Source of the DNA: Polynucleobacter sp. MWH-UH23A
GTDB taxonomy: Bacteria > Pseudomonadota > Gammaproteobacteria > Burkholderiales > Burkholderiaceae
Reading direction: 5' to 3'
DNA length: 64,000 nucleotides
NCBI RefSeq assembly: GCF_040409805.1
Contig: NZ_CP099572.1
Coordinates: forward strand, 1,178,001 to 1,242,000
In this document: piece after piece, positions 1 through 9,042 of the stretch
Position numbering within the stretch: the stretch's first letter is position 1
How the letters are laid out: each line of letters opens with the position of its first letter
Made by a program: the position numbers and the translations under genes
The notes under the pieces: model-generated
Told to the model about the DNA's origin: nothing
The model's database searches: none
Seen by the model: only the letters and a program-made list of their open reading frames with translations

Positions 1-1
1 A

Positions 2-610
2 GGCATGCTGGCTGCTGAAGCAGCTATTGCTGCATTGGCTGATAACCGCTCAGCAGATGTGCTTGCAGGCTACCCAACTGCCTTCCAAAATAGCTGGTTA
101 CACACCGAACTTAACCAGGCCCGTAACTTCAAAGCTTGGATGTCAAAAGGCCTTTATCTAGGCACGCTAATGGTGGGTCTTGAACAGAAAGTACTGGGTG
201 GCAATATGCCATGGACCGTACATCTTAAGCACGCTGACCATGAGTGCCTTGAGCCAGCTTCACAGCACAAGCCAATTGATTATCCAAAGCCTGATGGCAA
301 GATTAGTTTTGATCGCCTGTCCTCAGTATTTATCTCCAATACCAATCATGCAGAGAGTCAGCCAGTTCACCTCACTCTGAAAGATGCAGCTATTCCGGTA
401 AGCCTTAATCTGAAGACTTACGCTGGGCCGGAGCAGCGATATTGCCCTGCCGGTGTTTATGAATATGTTGAAGCAGATGGTCACCCTAAACTGCAGATCA
501 ACTCGCAGAACTGTGTGCACTGCAAAACCTGTGATATCAAAGACCCAAGTCAAAACATTGTTTGGGTAACACCTGAAGGTGGTGGCGGACCAAACTACGG
601 AGCGATGTAA
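2..610 (+). CDS. Electron transfer flavoprotein-ubiquinone oxidoreductase, C-terminal part
   Basis: This is the 3' part of a gene whose start lies before the window; the frame is open from base 2. ETF-QO passes electrons from electron transfer flavoprotein, reduced by acyl-CoA and amino-acid dehydrogenases, to membrane quinone. The visible 202 residues contain the family's C-terminal ferredoxin-like segment. A Cys near residue 147 and the cluster NCVHCKTCDIKDP near residue 168 give the four ligands of the 4Fe-4S centre, and the end GGGGPNYGAM is typical of the family. The FAD-binding half is not visible. glutaryl-CoA dehydrogenase at 5.0 kb is a plausible upstream electron source, but that link is inferred. 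Confidence 0.93.
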   Translation, partial: GMLAAEAAIAALADNRSADVLAGYPTAFQNSWLHTELNQARNFKAWMSKGLYLGTLMVGLEQKVLGGNMPWTVHLKHADHECLEPASQHKPIDYPKPDGKISFDRLSSVFISNTNHAESQPVHLTLKDAAIPVSLNLKTYAGPEQRYCPAGVYEYVEADGHPKLQINSQNCVHCKTCDIKDPSQNIVWVTPEGGGGPNYGAM

Positions 611-613
611 TTC

Positions 614-1000
614 ATGATGCTATTGCACACCATGTTGCGTGTTGGCGACCTCCAGCGCTCGATTGATTTTTACACCAAAGTATTGGGCATGAATCTCTTG
701 CGCACCACTGAGCGACCAACACAAAAATACTCATTAGCCTTTGTTGGATTCGGTAAAGGCAACGCAGATGGCCAAGCGGAAATTGAGCTGACCTATAACT
801 ATGGCGTTGACTCCTATGACTTGGGCAGTGCTTACGGCCATATTGCGATTGGAGTACCTGATGCCTATGCTGCTTGCGAAAAGATTAAAGCGGCTGGCGG
901 TAATGTGACTCGCGAAGCTGGCCCTGTAGCCGGGGGAGATACCATCATCGCCTTTATAACCGATCCAGACGGCTACAAAATCGAACTGATTCAACGATAG
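614..1000 (+). CDS. gloA: Lactoylglutathione lyase (glyoxalase I)
   Basis: Glyoxalase I converts the hemithioacetal of methylglyoxal and glutathione to S-lactoylglutathione in the cytoplasm. The 128 residues match the usual length of the bacterial Ni-dependent enzyme. The motif [18 protein letters not shown] opens the first beta-alpha-beta-beta-beta module. The metal ligands expected from the E. coli enzyme can be placed at His5, Glu58, His76 and Glu124. The gene starts three bases after the ETF-QO stop and is followed two bases later by the next gene, so cotranscription is likely. Confidence 0.95.
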   Translation: MMLLHTMLRVGDLQRSIDFYTKVLGMNLLRTTERPTQKYSLAFVGFGKGNADGQAEIELTYNYGVDSYDLGSAYGHIAIGVPDAYAACEKIKAAGGNVTREAGPVAGGDTIIAFITDPDGYKIELIQR

Positions 1001-1002
1001 TA

Positions 1003-2175
1003 GTGACAGAGTCTGGGCAATTTCATCTCGAGATACTCACCAAGATATCTGATGTAACGTCACCAGAATGGAATGGCCTACTTTCAGATGATGCAGGCCC
1101 TTTCCTAAAACATGAATTTCTGTCCTCACTAGAAGAGACAGCTTGCGTTGGCAACAATACTGGATGGCAAATCGCCCATCTAGTTCTCAGGTGTAATGAT
1201 GAAATAGTTGGCGCTATTCCCTTGTATTTGAAGCAACACTCATACGGTGAATATGTCTTTGATTGGTCGTGGGCGCAGGCCTATGAGCAGCAAGGTATGA
1301 ACTATTACCCAAAAGTACTCTGCGCTATTCCATTTACGCCTGTTCAGGGCTCTCGCCTACTATCCAAACCAGGATTTAATAAAGCGTTAATTTATTCGAA
1401 ACTAATTTCTGGTCTGAAGTCCTTGGTCATAGACAATCAGTTATCTTCAGCACATGTCTTATTCCCCCAGAAGCATGAGGTTGACATACTCAATACACAA
1501 GGATTTTTACTAAGAGACTCCGTTCAGTTTCATTGGCATAACCAGGGTTATCAATCCTTTGAACAATTTTTATCATCTCTCACCATGAAGAGGCGGAAAA
1601 ATATACGTCGCGAACGAGAGTCTGTTGCAAGACAAAACATTTCATTTAGACATATCCCTGGAAGAGTCTCGACCGATCATGATTGGGAATTTTTCTACGC
1701 ATGTTATGCAAACACCTATTTTGAACATCAATCACAGCCCTATCTCAATGAATCGTTCTTTAAACTTTGGGGTAAACGTCTCCCAGAAAATCTACATTTA
1801 ATTGTGGCTGAGAGAAATGGTGCTCCAATTGCATCCTCATTACTTGTTGTAGATGCCGTTATGTCGAAGGCATATGGTCGCTATTGGGGTGCGCTTGAGC
1901 ATATTCCTCTTTTGCATTTTGAAACCGCCTACTACCAAGCAATTGAATATTGCATAGCTGCAGGTATTCAAACCTTTGAGGGTGGCGCACAAGGCGAGCA
2001 TAAAATGGCGCGCGGCTTTTTGCCTACTACTATTCAATCTGCCCATTTCATTAAAGACCCTAGGTTTGCCAAGGCTGTTGAGCAATTCTTAGGAAGAGAA
2101 CATCAGGGAATTGAGGCTTATGTGGACGAGCTTGCAGAGCACAGTCCTTTGAAATCGTCTAAAGTACTCAAATGA
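1003..2175 (+). CDS. GNAT-fold acyltransferase-like protein (DUF482/COG3146 family)
   Basis: A 390-residue protein of the family annotated as GNAT-like or peptidoglycan-recognition-like (COG3146). These proteins resemble FemAB-type acyltransferases, but the reaction is unknown. Family-like features are the N-terminal segment around EWNGLL, the central basic stretch MKRRKNIRRERE near residue 195, and the C-terminal block FEGGAQGEHKMARGF near residue 325. The start is GTG, two bases after the gloA stop; no better ATG lies nearby. The stop overlaps the next start as ATGA, indicating translational coupling. Function cannot be assigned from sequence alone. Confidence 0.85.
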   Translation: MTESGQFHLEILTKISDVTSPEWNGLLSDDAGPFLKHEFLSSLEETACVGNNTGWQIAHLVLRCNDEIVGAIPLYLKQHSYGEYVFDWSWAQAYEQQGMNYYPKVLCAIPFTPVQGSRLLSKPGFNKALIYSKLISGLKSLVIDNQLSSAHVLFPQKHEVDILNTQGFLLRDSVQFHWHNQGYQSFEQFLSSLTMKRRKNIRRERESVARQNISFRHIPGRVSTDHDWEFFYACYANTYFEHQSQPYLNESFFKLWGKRLPENLHLIVAERNGAPIASSLLVVDAVMSKAYGRYWGALEHIPLLHFETAYYQAIEYCIAAGIQTFEGGAQGEHKMARGFLPTTIQSAHFIKDPRFAKAVEQFLGREHQGIEAYVDELAEHSPLKSSKVLK

Positions 2176-2435
2176 ATTCTGAAAGCAATCTTCCGATCCA
2201 ACAAGACGGCTCACACTCTCTATCTACTGGAGATGATGAGTCTGACTCACCCTGCATTGGCGTGTGCACTACCCTCTATGATGAGATTTGTCAGGGATGT
2301 GGCCGCACCCTCAACGAAGTCAGCAATTGGGTATTTTTTTCTGATGAAGAAAAGGCATCGGTATGGAAACGCATTCGAGCCGATGGAACGGCGATGCGCT
2401 TTCAGCGTCAGCTTAAAGAAAATAAGCCCACTTGA
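2172..2435 (+). CDS. DUF1289 small cysteine-rich protein
   Basis: An 87-residue protein with the DUF1289 signature: SPCIGVCTTLYDEICQGCGR near residue 27 contains four closely spaced cysteines, which suggests a small metal site. The following WVFFSDEEK segment is also typical. Proteins of this family are often encoded beside other genes and have no proven function. The start overlaps the stop of the preceding gene by four bases. The TGA stop at 2433-2435 lies in the loop of the downstream terminator hairpin. This ends a probable operon running from ETF-QO. Confidence 0.85.
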   Translation: MNSESNLPIQQDGSHSLSTGDDESDSPCIGVCTTLYDEICQGCGRTLNEVSNWVFFSDEEKASVWKRIRADGTAMRFQRQLKENKPT

Positions 2436-2451
2436 TGGTGGGCTTATTTTT
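2421..2451. terminator. Bidirectional intrinsic terminator
   Basis: A perfect 11-bp inverted repeat (AATAAGCCCAC at 2421-2431 and GTGGGCTTATT at 2438-2448) encloses a 6-base loop and is followed by a T-run at 2447-2451. The opposite strand also ends the stem in a T-rich tract, so it can serve both the plus-strand operon and the convergent ybiT gene. The loop contains the stop codon of the DUF1289 gene. Confidence 0.85.
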
Positions 2452-2472
2452 AACTTAGTTCTATTAACTGCA

Positions 2473-4080
2473 TCAACCCGCCAAGGCTTGACTTCGTAAG
2501 TACTCTTCGTAAGTACCAGAGTAGTCCTCAACCGTACCATCCATCTTCACTTCTAAGATCCGGTTAGCTAAAGCCTGAACAAATTCACGGTCATGAGATA
2601 CAAAGATTAAGGTGCCTTCAAACTTCTCAAGCGCAATCTGTAGACTCTCGATTGATTCCATATCCATGTGGTTGGTTGGCTCATCCATTGCAAGCACGTT
2701 ATGCTTTTGAAGCATCAACTTGCCCCAGATCATGCGACCCTTCTCGCCACCAGAAAGCACTTTCACATCTTTACCAATGTCATCACCCGAGAACAATAAA
2801 CGTCCCAAGGTGCCACGCACGACCTGATCATCATCACCAGTATTACGCCAATTACTCATCCATTCCATGAGCGTTTCTTCTTTGGCAAAGAGTTCAGTGT
2901 TGTCTTGCGGCATTACACCCACATTTGCATTCTCCGCCCACTTCACATCACCACTATCAGCGGCAATGCCATCAAAGCGTTTACTCAAGATTGTTTTTAA
3001 TAAAGTAGTTTTACCGGCACCGTTTTGACCAATAATGGCAATCTTTTCACCTGCACGAATGCCTAGTTTCAGATTCTTGAAAATAGTTCTGTCGTACGCC
3101 TTAGTGAGCGCATTGCATTCGACGGCCATGTTGTGTAACTTCTTCTCATAGTCAAAACGGATAAATGGGTTTTGACGAGATGAGGGTTTAATTTCAGCGA
3201 TCTCAATTTTTTCTAGCTGGCGTTGACGAGATGTTGCCTGGCGTGCTTTAGAAGCATTTGCCGAGAATCGACTTACGAAAGCCTGTAATTCAGCAATCTT
3301 TTCTTTGGCCTTGGCGTTTGATGCTAACTGCTGCGCTCTTGCTTGGGTAGATGCCAGCATATAAGAGTCATAGTTCCCTGGGTAAACCTTCAAGGTTCCA
3401 TAGTCCATATCAGCCATATGCGTACACACTTCATTTAGAAAGTGTCGATCATGGGAGATGATGATGATGGTGCTATTAAATTGATTGAGAATTTCTTCCA
3501 GCCAATGAATCGAATGAATATCCAAGTTATTTGTTGGCTCATCTAACAACAAGACATCTGGATCTGAGAACAAGGCCTGAGCAAGTAAGACACGCAATTT
3601 CCAACCGGGTGCGACATTGCTCATTGGGCCATTGTGTTGCTCAATCGGAATACCAATACCTAATAACAACTCACCCGCTTTTGCTTCAGCTGTGTAGCCG
3701 CCGTACTCTGCATACTTACCCTCAAGCTCTGCAGCTCTCATGTAATCTTCATCGCTAGCTTCTGGGTTCGCATAAATAGCATCGCGTTCAGCAGCAGCTC
3801 TCCACATCTCTTCGTGACCCATCATCACGACGTCGAGAACACGAACATCTTCGTAGGCAAACTGATCCTGGCGTAATTTACCGAGACGAATGCCTGGGTC
3901 TAAACTCACGTTACCACTTGAAGGCTCTAACTCGCCACCAAGAATTTTCATGAAAGTGGATTTACCACAACCGTTGGCGCCAATCAGGCCATAGCGATTG
4001 CCACCGCCAAATTTCACGGAAATATTTTCAAATAGAGGCTTTGCCCCAAACTGCATGGTGATATTAGATGCGGACAGCAC
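2473..4080 (-). CDS. ybiT: ABC-F family ATPase YbiT
   Basis: Soluble protein with two ABC ATPase domains and no membrane segment, 535 residues, close in length to E. coli YbiT. ABC-F proteins bind the ribosomal E site and modulate translation; the specific role of YbiT is poorly defined. Walker A motifs are GANGCGKST near residue 34 and GQNGAGKTT near residue 353. Walker B and following residues read [11 protein letters not shown] and [10 protein letters not shown]. The first signature motif is degenerate ([12 protein letters not shown]), as in YbiT, while the second is canonical LSGGEKGR. The interdomain P-site tether region contains [14 protein letters not shown]. It converges on the terminator at 2421-2451. 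Confidence 0.95.
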   Translation of the reverse strand: MLSASNITMQFGAKPLFENISVKFGGGNRYGLIGANGCGKSTFMKILGGELEPSSGNVSLDPGIRLGKLRQDQFAYEDVRVLDVVMMGHEEMWRAAAERDAIYANPEASDEDYMRAAELEGKYAEYGGYTAEAKAGELLLGIGIPIEQHNGPMSNVAPGWKLRVLLAQALFSDPDVLLLDEPTNNLDIHSIHWLEEILNQFNSTIIIISHDRHFLNEVCTHMADMDYGTLKVYPGNYDSYMLASTQARAQQLASNAKAKEKIAELQAFVSRFSANASKARQATSRQRQLEKIEIAEIKPSSRQNPFIRFDYEKKLHNMAVECNALTKAYDRTIFKNLKLGIRAGEKIAIIGQNGAGKTTLLKTILSKRFDGIAADSGDVKWAENANVGVMPQDNTELFAKEETLMEWMSNWRNTGDDDQVVRGTLGRLLFSGDDIGKDVKVLSGGEKGRMIWGKLMLQKHNVLAMDEPTNHMDMESIESLQIALEKFEGTLIFVSHDREFVQALANRILEVKMDGTVEDYSGTYEEYLRSQALAG

Positions 4081-4121
4081 GGATGTTTCTCTAACTTTCT
4101 ACGAATCAAGTGGAACGAATG

Positions 4122-4150
4122 CGCATTGATAATGCGGCCTCATTTGAGGC
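4122..4150. repeat. Two abutting inverted repeats between ybiT and yhhQ
   Basis: CGCATT and AATGCG (4122-4127 and 4131-4136, 3-base loop) abut GCCTC and GAGGC (4137-4141 and 4146-4150, 4-base loop) with no spacer. They lie 42-70 bases upstream of the ybiT start and downstream of yhhQ. No T-run follows on either strand, so they do not look like intrinsic terminators. They may form leader hairpins or a protein-binding site. Confidence 0.4.
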
Positions 4151-4204
4151 AAATACCATTATTTTAACGGTTTAAAGCCCCAAAAGGCTAAGGACGTCGA
4201 CTAC

Positions 4205-4915
4205 CTAGACTTTGACCCGAAATGGCGTGAAATTCGTATGAATATCGTAGTAATCTTCGTTTTCCTTACGTTTAAGGAAATTCACTACCCAATAGGTTAA
4301 GGGTGTAGCCAATACCTCCCAGCCTGTTTTTAGAGCATATTGAGCCAAAGCTACCGCAACTACTTCATGAGTTGGCCAAATGCCATAGAAAGCCAGCATA
4401 TAAAAGAATGAAGAGTCTACTAATTCACCAACTGCTGTTGAACCAATAGTGCGCATCCACAAGTAGCGACCCTGCGTCCAAATTTTCATTTTGGCCAAAA
4501 CAAAGCTATTCGCAAAACTGCCGCACCAAAATGAAAACATTGAAGCTAATGCGATACGCCAAGAATTCCCAAAAACTGTTTCTAATCCATGCTGATAATT
4601 GGCCATGTATTCACCTGGCGCAACAGGCAAGGCAATCACAATCTGCGCCATGATTGCGGCAAACAGTAGCGCTGCAAATCCAGCCCAAACCGCCCTTCGA
4701 TCATATGCATATCCATACACCTCAGTCAAAATATCGCCGAAGAAATAGGAGATAGGGAAAAATAGGATACCTCCACCAAAAGGCATTTCGCCAAAATATG
4801 GCAAGGTCACCACTGCAGCCTTGCCAGCCCCAATAAAGTTAGAGCACAACAAGACAACCACAAAAGCAGCCAAAATCAAGTCGTAGTAGCGGTGGTGACG
4901 TCTTAGTGTGTCCAT
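4205..4915 (-). CDS. yhhQ: Queuosine precursor transporter (YhhQ family)
   Basis: Integral membrane protein of the QPTR/YhhQ family (PF02592), which takes up preQ0/preQ1 or related queuosine precursors for tRNA modification. The 236 residues are mostly hydrophobic, with about six membrane segments. Characteristic blocks include CSNFIGAGK near residue 24, the segment FPISYFFGDILTEVYGY near residue 52, and SFWCGSFANSFVLAKMK near residue 123. The C-terminus is polar (KRKENEDYYDIHTNFTPFR), as usual in the family. The gene stands between ybiT and divergently transcribed gcdH. Substrate is inferred from family. Confidence 0.9.
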   Translation of the reverse strand: MDTLRRHHRYYDLILAAFVVVLLCSNFIGAGKAAVVTLPYFGEMPFGGGILFFPISYFFGDILTEVYGYAYDRRAVWAGFAALLFAAIMAQIVIALPVAPGEYMANYQHGLETVFGNSWRIALASMFSFWCGSFANSFVLAKMKIWTQGRYLWMRTIGSTAVGELVDSSFFYMLAFYGIWPTHEVVAVALAQYALKTGWEVLATPLTYWVVNFLKRKENEDYYDIHTNFTPFRVKV

Positions 4916-5017
4916 GGCTCTAAAAAATGGATAATAGAGAAAGAATATCCCCTTTCAGCCAACCTCGCTGAGGACCGGATAAATCGCCACCAGCAATTAC
5001 TAGGATGACTAAAGACG

Positions 5018-6196
5018 ATGAGTAAAGCGAGCTTTAATTGGGAAGATCCCCTTCTACTAGACACACAACTGAGCGAAGACGAGCGCATGATTCGCGATGC
5101 TGCAGCCGAGTACGCACAAGGCCGTTTAATGCCGCGTATTTTAGAGGCGTATCGCAATGAAACAACTGACCCCGCCATCTTCCGTGAAATGGGTGAACTA
5201 GGCCTGCTAGGTATCACCATTCCAGAACAATACGGCGGGGCTAATCTCAACTATGTCTCTTATGGCTTAATTGCCCGCGAAATCGAGCGAGTTGATTCTG
5301 GCTATCGATCCATGATGAGTGTTCAATCTTCTTTGGTCATGGTTCCTATCAATGAATTTGGTAGCGAAGCGCAAAAGCAGAAGTACCTGCCTAAATTAGC
5401 TAGCGGCGAATGGATTGGTTGCTTTGGTCTGACTGAACCAAACTATGGCTCTGATGCTGGTGGCATGATCACCAGGGCAAAAAAAGTTCCAGGTGGCTTC
5501 TCATTGACTGGCTCCAAAATGTGGATCTCTAATGCTCCGATTGCCGATGTATTTGTGGTGTGGGCCAAAAACGATGAAGGTGTCATTCGGGGCTACATTC
5601 TTGAAAAAGGTATGAAGGGTTTAAGCGCTCCGAAGATCAGCGGCAAGATGGGTCTACGTGCCTCCATCACTGGTGAAATCGTGATGGATGAAGTCTTTGT
5701 TCCCGCTGAAAATGAGTTCCCTGAAATTACTGGTCTGAAAGGCCCATTCACTTGCCTTAACGCAGCACGCTATGGCATCTCTTGGGGTACCTTAGGTGCC
5801 GCCGAATGGTGCTGGCATGCAGCGCGTCAGTACACGATGGATCGCAAGCAATTTGGCAAGCCTTTAGCATCCAATCAGCTAATTCAGAAGAAGTTGGCAG
5901 ATATGCAAACAGAGATCGCATTGGCTCTACAGGGCTGCTTACGCCTAGGCCGTATGAAAGATGAAGGTATTGCCGCTCCTGAGATTACCTCCATCATGAA
6001 ACGCAACTCTTGTGGCAAATCACTGGATATAGCACGCATGGCACGTGATATGCATGGTGGTAACGGCATCTCTGATGAATATGGCGTAGTACGTCATATG
6101 ATGAACCTAGAGGTTGTCAACACCTACGAAGGCACGCATGATATTCATGCCCTCATCTTAGGGCGTGCTCAAACGGGTATTCAGGCTTTTAGTTAA
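5018..6196 (+). CDS. gcdH: Glutaryl-CoA dehydrogenase
   Basis: Acyl-CoA dehydrogenase flavoprotein that oxidises and decarboxylates glutaryl-CoA to crotonyl-CoA in lysine, tryptophan or aromatic-acid breakdown, passing electrons to ETF. Length is 392 residues, normal for the family. Seen motifs are the FAD-binding segment [16 protein letters not shown] near residue 134, [13 protein letters not shown] near residue 166, and the catalytic-base region [20 protein letters not shown] near residue 368, where the Glu acts as base. No CoA-transferase gene is adjacent. The 3' end overlaps the convergent mnmH gene by eight bases, with no terminator hairpin between them. Confidence 0.95.
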   Translation: MSKASFNWEDPLLLDTQLSEDERMIRDAAAEYAQGRLMPRILEAYRNETTDPAIFREMGELGLLGITIPEQYGGANLNYVSYGLIAREIERVDSGYRSMMSVQSSLVMVPINEFGSEAQKQKYLPKLASGEWIGCFGLTEPNYGSDAGGMITRAKKVPGGFSLTGSKMWISNAPIADVFVVWAKNDEGVIRGYILEKGMKGLSAPKISGKMGLRASITGEIVMDEVFVPAENEFPEITGLKGPFTCLNAARYGISWGTLGAAEWCWHAARQYTMDRKQFGKPLASNQLIQKKLADMQTEIALALQGCLRLGRMKDEGIAAPEITSIMKRNSCGKSLDIARMARDMHGGNGISDEYGVVRHMMNLEVVNTYEGTHDIHALILGRAQTGIQAFS

Positions 6197-7265
6197 GCTT
6201 TAGTTTATTGACGATGGCCTTAGCCGCTTTTGCAAAGGCCTCGTCACTATCATCTTCTAGCTGCACAAACTCATCAATTCTGTATTGGGGAAAGTTGCGC
6301 ACAATAGAAGATTGATACGATGGATCATAGTGTTTAATCAATAGCTCCTCAACCAAGCCCGGAAACTGTCCGGCATCAATTGCTTCATTCCATTTGGCTA
6401 TCTGCACTTTTCCATAGTGAGCTGTTAACAGGGCTAACTTAGCTTTAAAGTTATCTGTATCAGTCAAAAAATGATGGTATTCGCGTATCAACCAAGAAAC
6501 GCGAGTTTGCGGACTTGATCTTAATTCGATGCATGCACCGCTGCGAATCTTCTCCATTAAAGCATCCGGAATATGAAGCCCGCCCACTTTCTTGCTCTCT
6601 GACTCAACGAGTACAGGTCTTATGGGGTCTAGGGTTCGAAGGGCATTCCATAGAGCCGTCTCAAACCCCTTTTGAGACGGCTGTTCAATATTAGGCTCGT
6701 TACCCAGCACAGATCCTCTATGAATAGCCAACGCTTCAAGATCTAATATTTGAGCACCATACCCACGCGCCTCTTGCAGCACTCGAGTTTTACCACTACC
6801 AGTCATGCCGCAAATTACCCGAAATGAAAATTGCTTAGCGGCCTCATCTAAGCTTTCGATCACCGTGCGCCGAAAGCCTTGATACCCATCCTCCAGTTGC
6901 ATAGCCTTCCAACCAATGCGATTCAGAATATGAGTAAAAGCTCCACTTCGCTCTCCACCACGCCAACAGTAAACCAAAGGGCGCCATGTCCGTGGAAAGT
7001 CTTGGAAATGTTTCTCTAAATGATTAGCAATGTTGCGAGAAACTAATGCAGCACCTAACTTTTTAGCGGCAAATGGTGAGTCTTGTTTATATAAAGTGCC
7101 AATCTGAGCCCGCTCTTCATTCTCAAGAACTGGGTAGTTGACGGCACCAGGAATATGATCTAATGCGAACTCCGCCGGTGATCGCACGTCAATAATGCAA
7201 TCAAAGGAATCTAACTCCGCAAGAAATTGATCTCTTCTTAAAATTTGAGGATTGCTTGACTGCAT
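6189..7265 (-). CDS. mnmH: tRNA 2-selenouridine synthase / geranyltransferase MnmH
   Basis: MnmH (SelU, YbbB) replaces sulfur by selenium in 2-thiouridine at the wobble position of some tRNAs, via an S-geranylated intermediate. The 358 residues match the family. An N-terminal rhodanese domain starts near residue 15 ([18 protein letters not shown]) and carries the active Cys in [10 protein letters not shown] near residue 95. A P-loop follows at GMTGSGKTR near residue 152. selD, which supplies selenophosphate, is not in the window. It sits downstream of the thioesterase and sulfur genes on the same strand, 9 bases from the thioesterase. Confidence 0.93.
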   Translation of the reverse strand: MQSSNPQILRRDQFLAELDSFDCIIDVRSPAEFALDHIPGAVNYPVLENEERAQIGTLYKQDSPFAAKKLGAALVSRNIANHLEKHFQDFPRTWRPLVYCWRGGERSGAFTHILNRIGWKAMQLEDGYQGFRRTVIESLDEAAKQFSFRVICGMTGSGKTRVLQEARGYGAQILDLEALAIHRGSVLGNEPNIEQPSQKGFETALWNALRTLDPIRPVLVESESKKVGGLHIPDALMEKIRSGACIELRSSPQTRVSWLIREYHHFLTDTDNFKAKLALLTAHYGKVQIAKWNEAIDAGQFPGLVEELLIKHYDPSYQSSIVRNFPQYRIDEFVQLEDDSDEAFAKAAKAIVNKLKLN

Positions 7266-7274
7266 ACCGCCTGT

Positions 7275-7694
7275 TTAGCCAATCTTTTGCAAAATATGAT
7301 TAGGCCATGGTGCAGATTTATTGGTGGTGAGATCAACCCAAACCATGGTTGCGCCACCTATAGCCACTTCTTCATCAGGCGCGGTAGTTAAGGCCATACT
7401 CGTATAGACATCCATACTAGTGCGGCCAATCGCGCCAATTGATGTTTTTAGAATTAAGTCTCCAGGATATGAAAGCTGTTTATAGAAATTACAAAAGCCA
7501 TTCATCATCAGCATCGATTCTCGGCCTGGTGCAACTTGATAGCCTAGAGAAGTGATCCACTCAACCCGTGCTTGCTCCATGTAGCGGAAGTAAATCGTAT
7601 TATTGACATGACCATATGCATCCATATCGCCCCACCGAATTGGTGCGACCATTTCGTGAACTAATTTTCGATCTTCAGGAATGACGATACGCAT
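7275..7694 (-). CDS. Hotdog-fold acyl-CoA thioesterase (YbgC/4HBT-like)
   Basis: A 139-residue single hotdog-domain thioesterase. The motif WGDMDAYGHVNNTIYFRYME near residue 21 contains the catalytic Asp and the conserved HVNN of the YbgC/4-hydroxybenzoyl-CoA thioesterase branch. These enzymes hydrolyse acyl-CoA thioesters in the cytoplasm; the natural acyl group cannot be read from sequence. It lies 9 bases upstream of mnmH and 24 bases downstream of the DUF442 gene on the same strand, so it may be cotranscribed with the end of the sulfur island. Confidence 0.88.
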   Translation of the reverse strand: MRIVIPEDRKLVHEMVAPIRWGDMDAYGHVNNTIYFRYMEQARVEWITSLGYQVAPGRESMLMMNGFCNFYKQLSYPGDLILKTSIGAIGRTSMDVYTSMALTTAPDEEVAIGGATMVWVDLTTNKSAPWPNHILQKIG

Positions 7695-7718
7695 TAGTAT
7701 GTCGCGTTAATGAATTGT

Positions 7719-8063
7719 TTACTTTACTTGCAAGGCAAGTTGATAGAGATTCGTTGAGCGCGCACCTGATCGGCAAAATGCCAACACAGGACCAGGCAAA
7801 GTTTTTAGCAGGCGAGCCATCTCAATTACTTGGTCTGGAGTAATAGCGCCGGAGACAACTGGCAGATATACATAGTTCAAGCCTAACTTTTCTGCCTCAG
7901 CTTGAATATCAGCGTTTTTAGGCTGGTCTGGACCGCCTTCTCCATCAGGGCGATTATTAATAACGCTCTTATAGCCCTGCTTTGCAATTTCAGCTAAATG
8001 GGCTGGCTCGATTTGACCTAGAGTACCAAACTGATCGTTGTGGCATGCAATTGGAAGACTCAT
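7719..8063 (-). CDS. TIGR01244/DUF442 sulfur-transferase-like phosphatase-fold protein
   Basis: Small cytoplasmic protein of the DUF442 (TIGR01244) family, the domain fused to a metallo-beta-lactamase enzyme in Blh proteins of sulfide-responsive operons. It has a protein tyrosine phosphatase-like fold with the loop FCRSGARST near residue 93; the Cys may carry persulfide sulfur. The ATG at 8063 is chosen because AGAGG lies eight bases upstream. An in-frame ATG at 8102 adds 13 residues but has no ribosome-binding site. Here the domain stands alone, while a separate MBL enzyme is encoded at 18.7-19.5 kb in the same island. The exact reaction is not established. Confidence 0.85.
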   Translation of the reverse strand: MSLPIACHNDQFGTLGQIEPAHLAEIAKQGYKSVINNRPDGEGGPDQPKNADIQAEAEKLGLNYVYLPVVSGAITPDQVIEMARLLKTLPGPVLAFCRSGARSTNLYQLALQVK

Positions 8064-8145
8064 GACATCCTCTGATTTAAGTATGTTTTTGAAAAATTTC
8101 ATTGAATACTGAACAGCAATATTTTAGTAATGATGGATCTATTGA

Positions 8146-8586
8146 TTATTTTGGCGCTTGTTTATGTGCGGTAAAAAACCGTTCGCAAACTCGCATACCG
8201 ACCAGCATCGCCACGACAAATGCTAGAGCCTTTAAATATCCCGCACCCATAGCGACTAATGCAGGACCAGGACAAATACCAGCGATCCCCCAACCGACTC
8301 CAAAAATAAAGCTGCCTATTACCAAAGCCTTTGATATGTCGCGTCTTGTTGGAATATGCAAAGCGCCACCAAAAAATGCTTCACTACGCTTTTTAACTAC
8401 ATAGAACCCTGCTAGACCAACCAGGATTGCCCCTAGCATCACAAAAATCAAAGACGGGTCCCACGCACCAGCAAGATCCAAAAAGCCCAACACTTTTTTT
8501 GGATTACTCATTCCTGAAATGATTAGCCCAAATCCAAACAACACGCCAATTGCATACTGGCTAAAGAGACTGAAATGTTTTTTCAT
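8146..8586 (-). CDS. YeeE/YedE-related membrane protein (DUF6691), half-size
   Basis: About 146 residues with four membrane segments, corresponding to one half of the YeeE/YedE (sulfur transport) fold. The motif GWGIAGICPGPALVAMGAG near residue 100 carries the conserved Cys in the GxCPGP context seen in DUF6691 proteins. The ATG at 8586 is preferred over an in-frame TTG at 8598 because a GGGG ribosome-binding site precedes it and it starts one base after the stop of the partner gene. The two half-size proteins probably form one transporter. Substrate is likely thiosulfate or another sulfur species, by family. Confidence 0.88.
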   Translation of the reverse strand: MKKHFSLFSQYAIGVLFGFGLIISGMSNPKKVLGFLDLAGAWDPSLIFVMLGAILVGLAGFYVVKKRSEAFFGGALHIPTRRDISKALVIGSFIFGVGWGIAGICPGPALVAMGAGYLKALAFVVAMLVGMRVCERFFTAHKQAPK

Positions 8587-8587
8587 A

Positions 8588-9025
8588 TCAAGCCCCAAAT
8601 AAATGGCGAATAAGGAATACAGTCACAAATCCTGCACCCATAAAAGTGAATGTCGCTACCAATGAGCGTGGAGACAGTCTCGATAATCCACAGATGCCAT
8701 GCCCACTAGTGCAACCGGATCCATACTGTGCACCGAAACCCACAAGTAGTCCCGCCACTAATATGGCATACCAGTCTGTATCGATTTGCACAATTGGACG
8801 AATATCGAAAAACAAGGCGGCCCAAAGTGGCGCGGATAATAGGCCAAGCACTATGGCAAAGCGCCACACAACATCACTTGGCTTTGGGTGCAATAGGCCC
8901 GAAACAATTCCACTGATACCCAGAATTCTGCCATGGAGCAGTACATAAAGAGCTGCCGCAATACCCAATAACACCCCACCCAATAAAGATGGGATAGGCG
9001 TAAAAGAAAGCCAATCAATTTGCAT
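8588..9025 (-). CDS. YeeE/YedE family membrane protein, half-size partner
   Basis: A 145-residue membrane protein, the N-terminal-type half of a YeeE/YedE transporter. The diagnostic segment YGSGCTSGHGICGLSRLSPR near residue 100 has two cysteines in the context known for sulfur transporters of this family. The start has a good AAGGA site (TTTTTAAGGATATTCT before ATG). Its stop is separated by one base from the start of the DUF6691 partner, which supports a two-subunit transporter. It lies 17 bases after the full-length YeeE gene. Confidence 0.9.
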   Translation of the reverse strand: MQIDWLSFTPIPSLLGGVLLGIAAALYVLLHGRILGISGIVSGLLHPKPSDVVWRFAIVLGLLSAPLWAALFFDIRPIVQIDTDWYAILVAGLLVGFGAQYGSGCTSGHGICGLSRLSPRSLVATFTFMGAGFVTVFLIRHLFGA

Positions 9026-9042
9026 AGAATATCCTTAAAAAT

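Noticed and set aside
4174..4204. Weak hairpin after yhhQ (AGCC with GGCT) as a terminator
   Set aside because: Only four pairs with a short broken T-tract; too weak to annotate.
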